From NCBI RefSeq assembly GCF_041154455.1, contig NZ_AP028665.1:62001-126000 (forward strand): 64,000 nucleotides of DNA, read 5' to 3'. The notes under the pieces were generated by a model, which saw only the letters and a program-made list of their open reading frames with translations, ran no database searches and was not told where the DNA came from. This document shows positions 1 through 9,043 of this stretch, piece by piece (position 1 is the stretch's first letter; each line of letters starts with the position of its first letter). The stretch is from Variovorax sp. V213 (GTDB lineage Bacteria > Pseudomonadota > Gammaproteobacteria > Burkholderiales > Burkholderiaceae_C). Both the position numbers and the translations under genes were made by a program.

Positions 1-45
1 GGCCCAGTTTATATAGAATAATTGGTCTTTTCGATAGGGCCACTC

Positions 46-1566
46 ATGCATGAACGACAAAAGCGTAAGCGCGGCGCTGGCGGTGTCGTCATCACCGCGT
101 CTTTCCGGCGCGATACGGGTGAAAGCATTCAGCAGCAGCTGTACCTGCGCGTGCGGGAACTCATCCTGACAGGAGAGCTTTCGATCGGCCAGCGCATGCC
201 TTCATCGCGAGTAATGGCCCAGGAACTGGGCATCGCTCGCAACACCGTCGCTGCCGCATTCGAGCAGCTGCAATCAGAAGGCTACCTCGTAAGCAAGATT
301 GGATCGGGAACCACGGTGAGCGAGAAGCTCCCGGAAGAATTGCTCATCACTTCAGCGCGGCCATCCGAAGAGCACTCTGATCGCGCTGCAAAGCTTGCCG
401 TTTCAGAACGTGCAGAGCATCTCATGCAACTTCAAGGCGCCGGGGTGAGCTGGCTGCCAGCCTTCAGCCCGGGACTGCCTGCTGTGGACGAGTTTCCGTA
501 CGTCGTCTGGGCCAAGTTGGTCGCCCAGGAATGGCAACGCACCGGCATCGGTTCGATGAACAACGATGCTGGCGGCTACTGGCCGCTGCGAAGTCAGATC
601 GCCGAATATGTCAACAGCGCACGCGGTGTGAAGGCCGAGGCTGACCAGATCATCATCGTGAGCGGGAACCGGGAGGGAACGGAACTGGCGGGCCAAGTCC
701 TACTGAACCCTGGCGACCTTGCGATCGTCGAGGAACCGGGTTACGCCGGCACGAAGTCCGCCTTGACCGCCGCCGGCGTGAAGCTCATCCCCCTCCCAGT
801 CGATGAGCAAGGCCTAGTGGTGTCGCTCGTTAACGGCACGCACCGGTCTGCCCGCCTGCTTTGCATCGCACCATCTCACCAGTACCCGATGGGGTGCACT
901 ACGTCGTTGGAACGTCGGCTGGAGATCTTGAACTGGTGCAAGCAGAACAGCTGCTGGATCTTGGAGGACGACTACGACAGCGAGTTCAGGTACCAAGGGC
1001 GCCCTCTACCCGCGCTCGCGAGCCTGGACCCGCATGCCAACATCATCTATGTCGGAACGTTCTCCAAGACGCTGCTCCCTTCCGTTCGCATCGGCTATCT
1101 CATCGTTCCCAAAGACCTCATCCAGATCTTTGTGCGGACCAAGCTCGCGATGAGCGGGCCGACGACAATGATCTCTCAGCGCGCGATCGCAACGTTCATC
1201 GAGTCGGGCATGTTTTATCGTCACGTGAGGGTGATGCGCAAAATCTACGCTGAACGTCGTGAGGCACTTAAGGCGGCCATGCGCCGACACCTTCCGATGC
1301 TAACGATACCGGCACAGGAAGACGCAGGCCTTTTCTTGATCAGCACGTACCAACTATCAGCCATACCGCACGAGGACATCGAGGTGGCACGCGCGGCCAA
1401 AGCCGTCGGCCTCTACGTGGTGCCCCTTTCGGTTCACTACCTGTCGGACAACAAGCAAAACGGGCTAATCTTCGGCTACGGAGCGTTGCGCCCCGATGAC
1501 ATCGATGAACCCATCCGGCGATTGGCCGACGTGCTGCAGAACCTGAAGACCGATCACAAAGCCTGA
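46..1566 (+). CDS. MocR-family (GntR/aminotransferase) transcriptional regulator
   Basis: Chimeric regulator of about 506 residues. The first ~85 residues form a GntR-type winged helix (arginine-rich start, then a helix-turn-helix around SRVMAQELGIARNTVAAAF). The rest is a class I aminotransferase fold, with the PLP lysine in the context TFSKTLLPSVRIGY. MocR proteins usually sense PLP or an amino compound and act on a neighbouring operon. The ATG at 46 is preferred; an in-frame TTG lies at 22, just after a stop. The 3' end overlaps the convergent ABC-transporter ATPase gene by about 13 bp, so it may control that transporter, though nothing in the sequence proves it. Confidence 0.9.
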   Translation: MHERQKRKRGAGGVVITASFRRDTGESIQQQLYLRVRELILTGELSIGQRMPSSRVMAQELGIARNTVAAAFEQLQSEGYLVSKIGSGTTVSEKLPEELLITSARPSEEHSDRAAKLAVSERAEHLMQLQGAGVSWLPAFSPGLPAVDEFPYVVWAKLVAQEWQRTGIGSMNNDAGGYWPLRSQIAEYVNSARGVKAEADQIIIVSGNREGTELAGQVLLNPGDLAIVEEPGYAGTKSALTAAGVKLIPLPVDEQGLVVSLVNGTHRSARLLCIAPSHQYPMGCTTSLERRLEILNWCKQNSCWILEDDYDSEFRYQGRPLPALASLDPHANIIYVGTFSKTLLPSVRIGYLIVPKDLIQIFVRTKLAMSGPTTMISQRAIATFIESGMFYRHVRVMRKIYAERREALKAAMRRHLPMLTIPAQEDAGLFLISTYQLSAIPHEDIEVARAAKAVGLYVVPLSVHYLSDNKQNGLIFGYGALRPDDIDEPIRRLADVLQNLKTDHKA

Positions 1567-3191
1567 GCGGACGCCAGTTCGAAGTTGTGGCCGGGAGAAG
1601 CTTGCAGAAGCTTTTCGGTGTAAGCGTCACGGGGCGAATTAAACACATCAAACGTTCGCCCTGCCTCCACCACGGCACCATTCTTCATCACCAGAACATG
1701 GTCGCAAATCTGGGCAGCCACACGCAGGTCGTGCGTGATGAACAGGATGGCAAGATCGAAACGCTTCTGAGCGTCTTCAAGAACCTCGAGCACTTGTTTC
1801 TGCACGGACACGTCAAGTGCCGAGACGGCCTCGTCGGCGATCAGAACTTCGGGTTGCATGGCAAGCGCTCTCGCGATCGCGATACGCTGCCGTTGCCCGC
1901 CCGAGAACTGGTGCGGATAGCGTGCGAGCGCCTCCACCGGCAAACGCACAAGACTCATCAGCTCCGCAGCTTTCCTAATGGCGTCCCCTTTTTCCATGCC
2001 GAAGTTCACCGGGCCTTCGATGATCGAATCCTGGATCGTTCGGCGTGGGTTCAGGGATCGATACGGGTCTTGAAAGACAATCTGGATCTTGCGCCGATGC
2101 TGCCGCAGATGGCGTTCGTCCAACGAGGCGATGTCCGTCTCGCCGAGTTGCACCTGGCCAGACGTGGGACGCAGCAAACGCGCGATGCAACGGGCCACCG
2201 TGCTTTTACCGGAACCGGACTCGCCCACGATCCCAATGGTTTCGCCGCGGTTGAGAGTAAACCCCACATCGTTGGCAGCCTTCACGACGCGACCGCGGCC
2301 GAACCAAGATCTCGATCCGTACTGCATGTGCAGTCCGCGTACCGCCAAAACGGCTGCACGCCGAACGTGTGGCCTCTCGGGCGGCGAGGACCGGGGCACG
2401 GCTTCAATCAATGAGCGCGTATAGGGATGCTTGGGCGCGCGTAGCACCTCATCGACTGTTCCCTCCTCCACGATACAGCCACGCTGCATCACGATCACGC
2501 GGTCGGCGATGTCTGCGACCACACCAAAGTCGTGCGTGATGAACAGGACGCCCATGCCAGAGCGCACCTGCAGTTCTTTGATCAAGACCAGTATTTGGGC
2601 CTGCGTGGTCACGTCCAGGGCCGTGGTGGGCTCGTCCGCAATGAGCAGCGACGGTTCAAGCACCATGGCAGCAGCGATCACGACCCGCTGACGTTGGCCA
2701 CCGGACAGCTGATGCGGATACGAGTGATACAGCCGCTCGGGATCCGGCAGGTGCATCGCCTTCATGATGTCCAAGACCTGCACCTTGCGAACGCCAGCCG
2801 GCGCATTGGTGTGTATGCGCAACACCTCATCGATCTGATCGCCCACGGTCATCACGGGGTTCAGCGCCGTCATGGGCTCCTGGAACACCATCCCCATAGC
2901 TCGTCCTCGCAGTGCGCGAAGGCGTGATTCGGAAGCTTCGACGAGATCCTCGCCGTTGAGAAAAATCTGCCCAATATCGACTTGAAGAACGCCCTTCTGG
3001 AGCAGCCCCATTGTGGCGAACGCGGTGACCGACTTGCCGGAACCCGACTCGCCGACGATGCAAACCAGCTCGCCGCGACGCACTGTGATGGAGACGTCCT
3101 CAACCGCGTGCGACCTGTCGCCGCCCATCGGCAACTGCACACACAGACCTCGAATGTCCAGCACCACTTCATCAGAGTTCACAGCTTTCAT
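1554..3191 (-). CDS. Dipeptide/oligopeptide-type ABC transporter, fused double ATPase
   Basis: 545-residue protein with two complete ABC ATPase domains in one chain (DppD-DppF or GsiA arrangement). Walker A GESGSGKS occurs at residues 47-54 and again near residue 320. Each half has an LSGGQRQR signature and a Walker B ending in DEP or DEA. The C-terminal extensions typical of peptide ATPases follow each half. It would power the two permeases encoded just upstream on the same strand. Its ATG overlaps the permease stop by 4 bp, indicating translational coupling. Last gene of the operon. Confidence 0.93.
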   Translation of the reverse strand: MKAVNSDEVVLDIRGLCVQLPMGGDRSHAVEDVSITVRRGELVCIVGESGSGKSVTAFATMGLLQKGVLQVDIGQIFLNGEDLVEASESRLRALRGRAMGMVFQEPMTALNPVMTVGDQIDEVLRIHTNAPAGVRKVQVLDIMKAMHLPDPERLYHSYPHQLSGGQRQRVVIAAAMVLEPSLLIADEPTTALDVTTQAQILVLIKELQVRSGMGVLFITHDFGVVADIADRVIVMQRGCIVEEGTVDEVLRAPKHPYTRSLIEAVPRSSPPERPHVRRAAVLAVRGLHMQYGSRSWFGRGRVVKAANDVGFTLNRGETIGIVGESGSGKSTVARCIARLLRPTSGQVQLGETDIASLDERHLRQHRRKIQIVFQDPYRSLNPRRTIQDSIIEGPVNFGMEKGDAIRKAAELMSLVRLPVEALARYPHQFSGGQRQRIAIARALAMQPEVLIADEAVSALDVSVQKQVLEVLEDAQKRFDLAILFITHDLRVAAQICDHVLVMKNGAVVEAGRTFDVFNSPRDAYTEKLLQASPGHNFELASAQAL

Positions 3192-4120
3192 CGCTTGGCC
3201 ATTTTAGGATCGAGGCTGTCGCGCAAGGCGTCCCCGACGATGTTGAGAGAAAGAATGGTGATTGCCAGAACGATGCCGGGGGCAAAGATGCCTGCTGGAT
3301 GGAGCCGAAACGCGTTCCGACCTTCGGCCATGACGTTGCCCCATGTCGGTATCTCTGGCGGGATCCCAATGCCGAGGAAGGAAAGGTAGGCTTCAATGAG
3401 AATCGCGGAGGCGCAGATGAACGTGGACTGCACAATCAACGGCGGTACCAGATTTGGCAACATATGCCGGACAAGTAACAGCGGGGTCGGCGTACCGACC
3501 GTGATTGCGGCTTCGACGTAAGGCTCTTCGCGAAGAGACAGCACGTAAGAGCGGACCAATCGGACCACGCGTGGGATCTCCGGAATCACGATGGCTAGCA
3601 CGACGCTTGCAACGCCTGCTCTTAACATGGACACCAGTGCGATTGCAAAGAGCACCGAAGGGATGGCCATGAGCCCGTCCATCACGCGCATCACGATGCC
3701 GTCAAGCCAGCGGACGTAGCCAGCAAGCAGTCCAATGAACAGCCCGATGCATGTGCTGATCACGGCAGCAGCCACGCCCACGGTCAACGATGCACGGGTT
3801 CCGTGCGCGATGCGGCTGAAGATGTCTCGACCAAGGCTGTCGGTCCCCAGCACCGCAGTGTAGGAGTCCAGTCCATTCACGGGCTCCACGAGTGTGATCG
3901 TCGCACCGGGAGGCTTGTTCCGAACCATGGGATTGATCGCTGCGGGATCTGCCGACGCAAACAGCGACGCACCAATCCCCAGAAGCACGATCAACACCAG
4001 CAGCGCCGACCCGATCAGTATGGTTGGTTGCGCGAACAGGCCAAGCCTGGACGCCATGGACGTCTTGCGGGGTGTCGTCACGTCATTCCCCTTGTCCGAC
4101 GATATGGCAATCGAGTTCAA
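3188..4120 (-). CDS. ABC transporter permease, DppC type
   Basis: 310-residue inner-membrane permease of the peptide/nickel class. It has one N-terminal membrane helix, a periplasmic segment containing GTDSLGRDIFSR, then the BPD transport domain with an EAA-like loop (EEPYVEAAITVGTP). It pairs with the DppB-type protein encoded immediately upstream. The longest frame opens with a TTG that overlaps the upstream TGA stop; a GTG at 4081 and an ATG at 4057 are alternative starts, so the N-terminus is uncertain. Confidence 0.92.
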   Translation of the reverse strand: MNSIAISSDKGNDVTTPRKTSMASRLGLFAQPTILIGSALLVLIVLLGIGASLFASADPAAINPMVRNKPPGATITLVEPVNGLDSYTAVLGTDSLGRDIFSRIAHGTRASLTVGVAAAVISTCIGLFIGLLAGYVRWLDGIVMRVMDGLMAIPSVLFAIALVSMLRAGVASVVLAIVIPEIPRVVRLVRSYVLSLREEPYVEAAITVGTPTPLLLVRHMLPNLVPPLIVQSTFICASAILIEAYLSFLGIGIPPEIPTWGNVMAEGRNAFRLHPAGIFAPGIVLAITILSLNIVGDALRDSLDPKMAKR

Positions 4121-5058
4121 TATTTGATCCTCGGGTCGAAGACCGTGTAAAGCAGGTCAATGCCCAGGTTGATGAGCACGTAGACGAAAGAGAAAAGGAG
4201 GATCACGCCTTGCACCGTGGGAAAGTCCCGGGCGAGCACTGCGTCCACCGTGAGCCGTCCCAGGCCTGGGATAGAAAACACGTTCTCGGTCACCACGACG
4301 CCTCCAATGAGAACCGCGAACCCCAAACCGATCACGGTCACGATCGGTGCAGCGGCGTTCTTCAACGCATGACGGAACAGGATGTTGAGCTCGGTCTGGC
4401 CTTTGGCCCGGGCCGTCCGGATGTAGTCCTCTTCAAGTGTCTCGATCACGCTCGTTCGAGTGATGCGCACAATCAGAGCGATGAACACCAAGGACAGCGA
4501 GATGGCAGGCATGACGATTCGCTCAAGCCACGCCCCCAAACCGCTGCTCAGCGGCGCGTAACCCTGCACAGGCAGCCATCCCAGCTGGAGCGCGAACACG
4601 TAGATGAGGATGTAGCCGACCAGAAACACGGGCACCGAAAACCCCATTACAGAGAAACTCATGACGAACCGGTCGAGAAGCGTCCCTCGTTTGTAGGCTG
4701 CCAGCACACCCAACGGCACCGCAACCATCACCGCAATGACCAGCGTCAATGCCGAAAGGGTAAGAGTGGGCTCCAGGCGCTCGCCGATGAGCGTCGTGAC
4801 ATCCTTCTTGAAGAAGAACGACTCGCCAAGGTCACCTTGAAGACCGCGCCAAAGCCAGCCTCCAAACTGGATGACGATCGGCTGGTCCAAGCCGAGCTTG
4901 CTATGGAGCATCGCAATCTGCTCCGCGTTCGCCGAGTCGCCCGCGATGATCGCAGCTGGATTGCCCGGCATGAACCGCAGGATGGAGAAGATCACCGCCG
5001 CGACGATCAGCATCACGGGGATGGTGGCGCCGATGCGGCGCAAAAGATAGGTGAGCAT
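4117..5058 (-). CDS. ABC transporter permease, DppB type
   Basis: 313-residue permease with the typical N-terminus of the family (MLTYLLRRIGATIPVMLIV), a periplasmic loop with an LGLDQP motif, and the BPD transport domain with EEDYIRTARAKG as the EAA motif that docks on the ATPase. Forms the transmembrane pair with the DppC-type protein. It lies about 17 bp downstream of the solute-binding protein gene, consistent with an SBP-permease-permease-ATPase operon. Confidence 0.93.
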   Translation of the reverse strand: MLTYLLRRIGATIPVMLIVAAVIFSILRFMPGNPAAIIAGDSANAEQIAMLHSKLGLDQPIVIQFGGWLWRGLQGDLGESFFFKKDVTTLIGERLEPTLTLSALTLVIAVMVAVPLGVLAAYKRGTLLDRFVMSFSVMGFSVPVFLVGYILIYVFALQLGWLPVQGYAPLSSGLGAWLERIVMPAISLSLVFIALIVRITRTSVIETLEEDYIRTARAKGQTELNILFRHALKNAAAPIVTVIGLGFAVLIGGVVVTENVFSIPGLGRLTVDAVLARDFPTVQGVILLFSFVYVLINLGIDLLYTVFDPRIKY

Positions 5059-5075
5059 GGCGATTGGGCGCAGGC

Positions 5076-6647
5076 CTACTTCTTCTCGATACCCCAGAAG
5101 ACTGGCGCTGCCGCGCTGACCAGGCCGCTGATGTTCTGTCGAATGGCTGTGGGTTGGTAATACTGGCCCACGTTCATCATCGCGTTGATCTGCACGTTGC
5201 GAACCTGGATCTCTTCTGCGATGGCTTTTTGCTTGGCAGGGTCCGTCTCTTTAGAGAACCTGTCCCGCAGCGTTTCCATTTGTGCGTCGCATGGCCAACC
5301 ATACAGAGCTTTGTCGCACGTGGTGGAAAGAAAGATTTGAGAGACCGGGTCCTGGACGTCGGCGGACGCCCACGACGTAAAGAATCCGTGCCAACCGCCA
5401 GCACTCGGAGCATCCTTCTTCGTGCGTCGGGCGATGAGTGTCTGCCAATCCATCGTCTCGATTGAGACTTTGAAGCCGGCCTTTTCCATGAGGGACTTGG
5501 CAACGGGTGCAAGGTTCGTATGGTTCGGCAGGTCGGTCGACTGAAGGATCACGATCGGCGTACCGTCGTAACCACCTTCTTTCAGAAGTTCGCGGGCTTT
5601 GACGAAATTGGATTCCATGAATCCGTTACCAAGCCCCTTGTCGGACGTGAACGTCGTGTCGCACGGATACAGCGATTTGCAGATTTTGTAGTACTGAGGG
5701 TTGCCGATCGCCGCACTGAGAAAGTCACGCTGGTTGAATGTGTACCAAAGCGCGCGTCGCACCTTTTCGTTGTCAAAGGGTTTTGCCAGCCAGTTCGGTT
5801 TGAAAACGAAGTAACTTCCCAGCGGCGTTAAGTTCACAATTTTGACTTCCTTGTTTTTGTTCAACAATGGAAGCAGGTCGTGCGGAGGTGTAGCGATATA
5901 GTCGATCTCGCCGGACTCAAGGGCGTTCACCGCTTGTTGAGAATCCGAAATCGCGAGCCACTCCACGCGGTCGACTTTGACAACTTTCCCTCCAGCCAGT
6001 CCCGATGCTGGCTCGGAACGAGGCTTGTATTTGTCGAACTTGACGAAGACGGCCTTGTCCCCGGGGCGCCACTCGTCCTTCTTGAAAACGAACGGACCCG
6101 AACCAATGAACTCGTTGATCTGCGTGTTTGAATTCGTCTCCGCTACCCGCTTCGGCATCATGAATGCGACTGTGGGCGACGACTTTCCCAGGGCACGAAG
6201 CAGCAGGCTTGACGGCTCCTTGAGCTTGATCGAAAAGGTCTTCTCGCCTTCGACCTTGATCGTGTCGACGGATGACATCACCTTTTGGCCAATTGGATCT
6301 TTGGCTCCCCATCGCTTAACGGATGCAACGCAGTCATCTGCTGTGACCACAGTGCCGTCGTGCCACAGCAGTCCAGAGCGCAAGGTGAAGTTGTAAGTCA
6401 GCTTGTCCGGAGACTCGACGTAACTCTCAAGCATCTGGGGCTTTAGATTGCCATTGGCGTCTTGGGCGAGCAAGGTGTCGTATACCATGTAGCCATAGTT
6501 TCTCGTCAGGTAGTTGGTGGCCCAGATGGGATCCAAGATCTTTAAATCGGCCCCCATGACCACTTTCAACGTGGTCGTGGCCTGCGCCGTAAACGCGGTC
6601 AGTCCGATCACGCAACAGGTTGCGATTGCAGCGGCTCTCTTCATCAT
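5076..6647 (-). CDS. ABC transporter substrate-binding protein, family 5
   Basis: 523-residue periplasmic receptor (SBP_bac_5 family). A Sec signal peptide covers roughly residues 1-24 (MMKRAAAIATCCVIGLTAFTAQA). The characteristic family motif around residues 75-120 (KLTYNFTLRSGLLWHDG) follows. Ligands of this family are di/oligopeptides, opines, nickel or glutathione, and the exact ligand cannot be read from the sequence. First gene of the minus-strand transporter operon; the promoter should lie in the gene-free 6648-7082 interval. Confidence 0.92.
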   Translation of the reverse strand: MMKRAAAIATCCVIGLTAFTAQATTTLKVVMGADLKILDPIWATNYLTRNYGYMVYDTLLAQDANGNLKPQMLESYVESPDKLTYNFTLRSGLLWHDGTVVTADDCVASVKRWGAKDPIGQKVMSSVDTIKVEGEKTFSIKLKEPSSLLLRALGKSSPTVAFMMPKRVAETNSNTQINEFIGSGPFVFKKDEWRPGDKAVFVKFDKYKPRSEPASGLAGGKVVKVDRVEWLAISDSQQAVNALESGEIDYIATPPHDLLPLLNKNKEVKIVNLTPLGSYFVFKPNWLAKPFDNEKVRRALWYTFNQRDFLSAAIGNPQYYKICKSLYPCDTTFTSDKGLGNGFMESNFVKARELLKEGGYDGTPIVILQSTDLPNHTNLAPVAKSLMEKAGFKVSIETMDWQTLIARRTKKDAPSAGGWHGFFTSWASADVQDPVSQIFLSTTCDKALYGWPCDAQMETLRDRFSKETDPAKQKAIAEEIQVRNVQINAMMNVGQYYQPTAIRQNISGLVSAAAPVFWGIEKK

Positions 6648-7082
6648 GCTCTCATCTCACTTGGTTATAAGCAGTCTGGAGCATTGCATGGTGCCAACCT
6701 GGTCGACAGAGCCACTTACGCTGCCAGATGGCAGTCCACTAACTCGATATGTAAATCTGCACCGACTTGGCGTTGAAAAGGCATGAGAAAAGTGCCAGAA
6801 ACAGGGGATGCACCAATAACGGACCCCGGCGGCGGCCTGCTGACCACTCGGGCAGACGTGATCATCCCGATCCTCCTAAGCATCACCAGGAGCCCATCGG
6901 CGCCAAAGTGATTGGCCGCATGCACACCGCACTGGAGCGCCACGAGTCTATGGAAACAATTACCGGCGCGAAAAAATCGTATCCAGCGTCTGTTTTGACA
7001 TTTTTTGATTAGAAATCAGCCGCCTGCAGCCTGCTGAGACCGACGGAGGACCACAGGCGCACGCGCAGGACGGTCGGATCGC
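6648..7082. other. Gene-free interval upstream of the ABC operon
   Basis: About 435 bp without a convincing gene. It should contain the promoter of the minus-strand transporter operon. A stretch near 6975-7010 is AT-rich compared with its surroundings. A 43-codon plus-strand frame starting at 6783 and a 75-codon minus-strand frame have no recognisable family and were not called. Confidence 0.5.
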
Positions 7083-7350
7083 TCAGGCCTTCGCGCCGGG
7101 TGAACGCTGACTGGCCAGCGCCCGGCTTTCCTTCTTCAGCGCCTTGGACACCGGGCAGATCGCCTGCACGAAACCGGTCAAGGTGTTGGCCAGGCTTTCG
7201 CGCTGCAGGCTGTAGAAGATGAACTGCCCTCGCTTCTCGGCCTTCACGAGGCCTGCACTTTCCAGGATCTTCAGATGCTCGGAAAGCGAGGGCTTGGACA
7301 TCTCGAAGCGCGTGGCGATGTCGCCGGCCGAAAGCTCTGTTTCCGACAGG
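7083..7350 (-). pseudogene. ArsR-family winged-helix regulator, 5'-truncated
   Basis: The readable part contains a canonical ArsR recognition helix region (ELSAGDIATRFEMSKPSLS) followed by SEHLKILESAGLV and the wing (KRGQFIFYSL). Intact proteins of this type begin about 25-30 residues earlier with an ALADPTRR-like helix. Here the open frame continues upstream to a TGA at 7422-7424, but that part has no ArsR similarity and no good start codon. An internal ATG at 7301 would drop half of the DNA-binding helix. It therefore looks like a truncated remnant. Confidence 0.6.
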
Positions 7351-7548
7351 TAAACAACCTCAACCCCCGCCTGATCGCCTGCCGCGACGTCAACCCTGTG
7401 CGCTAGGTGATCGGTCCCGATTCACCCGACGCCGTGCGTCACGGTACAGCTCGAAAGGAAAGCAGGAAAGAAGGACGGAACGAAGGAAGAAAGGGCATCA
7501 ACGCACCCGATCAGCCGTTGCGCCCGAGCAGACCCGTCCCCACACGCC

Positions 7549-8220
7549 TCACTCGCGCAACGTGAACACCACCGAGAGGTAGGACACCGGCCCACCTTGA
7601 ATAGCCTCGATCCCATGCAGCGCCGTGGCCTCGAACAGCAGCGAGTCCCCTGCCCTCACCGTGACCACCTTGGCGCCATAGCGGTAGCTGACCTCACCGG
7701 ACAGGAAGTACAGGAACTTCAACCCCGGATGCTGGAAGGTCACGTACGGATCGGCGCCGGGCAGCAGCGAGACCAAATAAGGCTCGACGAACAAGTTGCC
7801 CGACAGGAGATGCCCCAGCAGCTCGTAGCGGTAGTCTGAAACCGCACCCACGCGATCGACGACAACGCCCTGCCCTGCGCGCACATGGCAGAAATCCGTC
7901 CGGCGTGCCTGGTCGCCAAAGAAACGCGACGCCGGCACACCCAAACCATTCGCGAGACGCTCCAAGGTCTCCACCGAAGGCGAGACCAGCCCGCGCTCGA
8001 TGCGCGAAAGCATCGAGGAAGAAATCCCCGACATCTTCGCCAGCGCACCTCCGGACACATCGGCCGCCATGCGAAGCGCCCTCACCTGCGTGCCGATGCG
8101 CGCCGCGGACAGGCTGCGTACGACAGGAGCGGGTTGCCGCGGCCGGACACGCGTCACCGAGACCGGCAACCTCAAACGCCGGGTGCTGGGGAGCGGGGAT
8201 GCAATTGCTCGATTGGCCAT
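7549..8220 (-). CDS. XRE-family regulator with C-terminal cupin domain
   Basis: 223-residue PuuR/SutR-like regulator. The N-terminal third has an XRE helix-turn-helix (IGTQVRALRM, then GALAKMSGISSSMLSRIERG). The C-terminal half is a small cupin barrel that usually binds an effector. The ATG at 8220 is chosen because the longer frame only gains a TTG at 8256. It diverges from a second XRE gene starting at 8309, and two inverted repeats with CTACG-type half-sites lie in the gap, a likely shared operator. Typical targets are amine or amino-acid catabolism genes; none lies directly next to it. Confidence 0.88.
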   Translation of the reverse strand: MANRAIASPLPSTRRLRLPVSVTRVRPRQPAPVVRSLSAARIGTQVRALRMAADVSGGALAKMSGISSSMLSRIERGLVSPSVETLERLANGLGVPASRFFGDQARRTDFCHVRAGQGVVVDRVGAVSDYRYELLGHLLSGNLFVEPYLVSLLPGADPYVTFQHPGLKFLYFLSGEVSYRYGAKVVTVRAGDSLLFEATALHGIEAIQGGPVSYLSVVFTLRE

Positions 8221-8259
8221 GTGGGACTTGCCTTGACGCGGGATATGCAAGTCCAAATT

Positions 8260-8306
8260 CTACGAAAAACGTAGAGACGAGAAAAGTCGATCTTACGACT
8301 ATCGTA
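8260..8306. promoter_or_regulatory. Two inverted repeats between divergent XRE genes (candidate operator)
   Basis: Two short palindromes lie in the gap. CTACG-AAAAA-CGTAG is at 8260-8274 and TACGA-CTA-TCGTA at 8294-8306, so both are built from the same CTACG/CGTAG half-site. The second abuts the GTG start of the plus-strand gene. Placement and symmetry suit autoregulation by one of the two flanking XRE proteins. Confidence 0.6.
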
Positions 8307-8308
8307 GA

Positions 8309-8638
8309 GTGTCTCCCAGCCGATCTCCTCGCTCAATCTTCGGTGCCCGTCTGCGGCTCGCGCGATTGGCAGCCGGCCTGCCGCAGGACAAACTCGGCGT
8401 GAAAGCGGGGTTGGACGAGGGCACTGCAAGCGCACGCATCTCTCGCTATGAGAGCGGAATTCACGAGCCGAACATTGCGTTTGCCCATCGACTCGCAGAC
8501 GAGCTCGGAATACCCGCCGCTTACTTTTACGCAGTAGACGACGAATTAGCCAAGCTCATTCTCTGGTTCGGCCAGTTGAGCACGAAGCAGCGCAAGTCGC
8601 TCCTGGAATTAGCCGGTCAGCTCAGATCGTCCTCCTAG
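8309..8638 (+). CDS. Small XRE-family helix-turn-helix protein
   Basis: 109-residue protein that is essentially one XRE domain: FGARLRLARLAAGLPQDKLG, then ISRYESGIHEPN and ADELGIPAAYFYAVDD, followed by a short helical tail. The start is GTG at 8309, directly behind one of the inverted repeats, and no Shine-Dalgarno is obvious, so the message may be nearly leaderless. Probably a DNA-binding repressor. Its target is unknown apart from the adjacent operator candidate. Confidence 0.8.
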   Translation: MSPSRSPRSIFGARLRLARLAAGLPQDKLGVKAGLDEGTASARISRYESGIHEPNIAFAHRLADELGIPAAYFYAVDDELAKLILWFGQLSTKQRKSLLELAGQLRSSS

Positions 8639-9043
8639 AAAGACGACTACCGCATTAAAAATTCGCGTGCCTCGCGACAAACCATGTAGGCAGCGATCCC
8701 GAATAGAACAAGTCGAGCAGTCCTCTGCCATTTGTTCTATCGCCTCCGCAGACCAGGTTTCCCACTCAATGGTTTCCAAGGGCGGGAAACCCGCATGGAT
8801 GCTTGCTTTGAGGGGTCGGGACGACGTAGTTTACCGTCATTGCGCCTTTGAGCCAGTGTGCGCCCGATGAGGCCCGCTTTCCGTCAAAAGAGCACCTGCT
8901 TGAGTTGGTCATCAACGACGCCGGGCCGCGATGCCATCGCTGCTCATCGAGTCGCAGATCTCCACGCGGTCGAATTTCCGCGCGCCCAGTGCTCATTTCG
9001 CCGAGGTATGCGTAGCCGAAATGAATCCGACTCAGCCGCTGCA
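8639..9043. other. Gene-free interval
   Basis: About 405 bp between the small XRE gene and the 3' end of the ATPase operon. The short frames here lack family signatures and good start contexts. No clear terminator hairpin with a T-run was found. Confidence 0.4.

Noticed and set aside
4024..5160. 378-codon plus-strand open frame
   Set aside because: Antisense to the two permease genes; composition is histidine/arginine-rich as expected of a GC-driven shadow frame.
6716..6943. 75-codon minus-strand frame upstream of the ABC operon
   Set aside because: No family signature, poor start context; likely promoter region.
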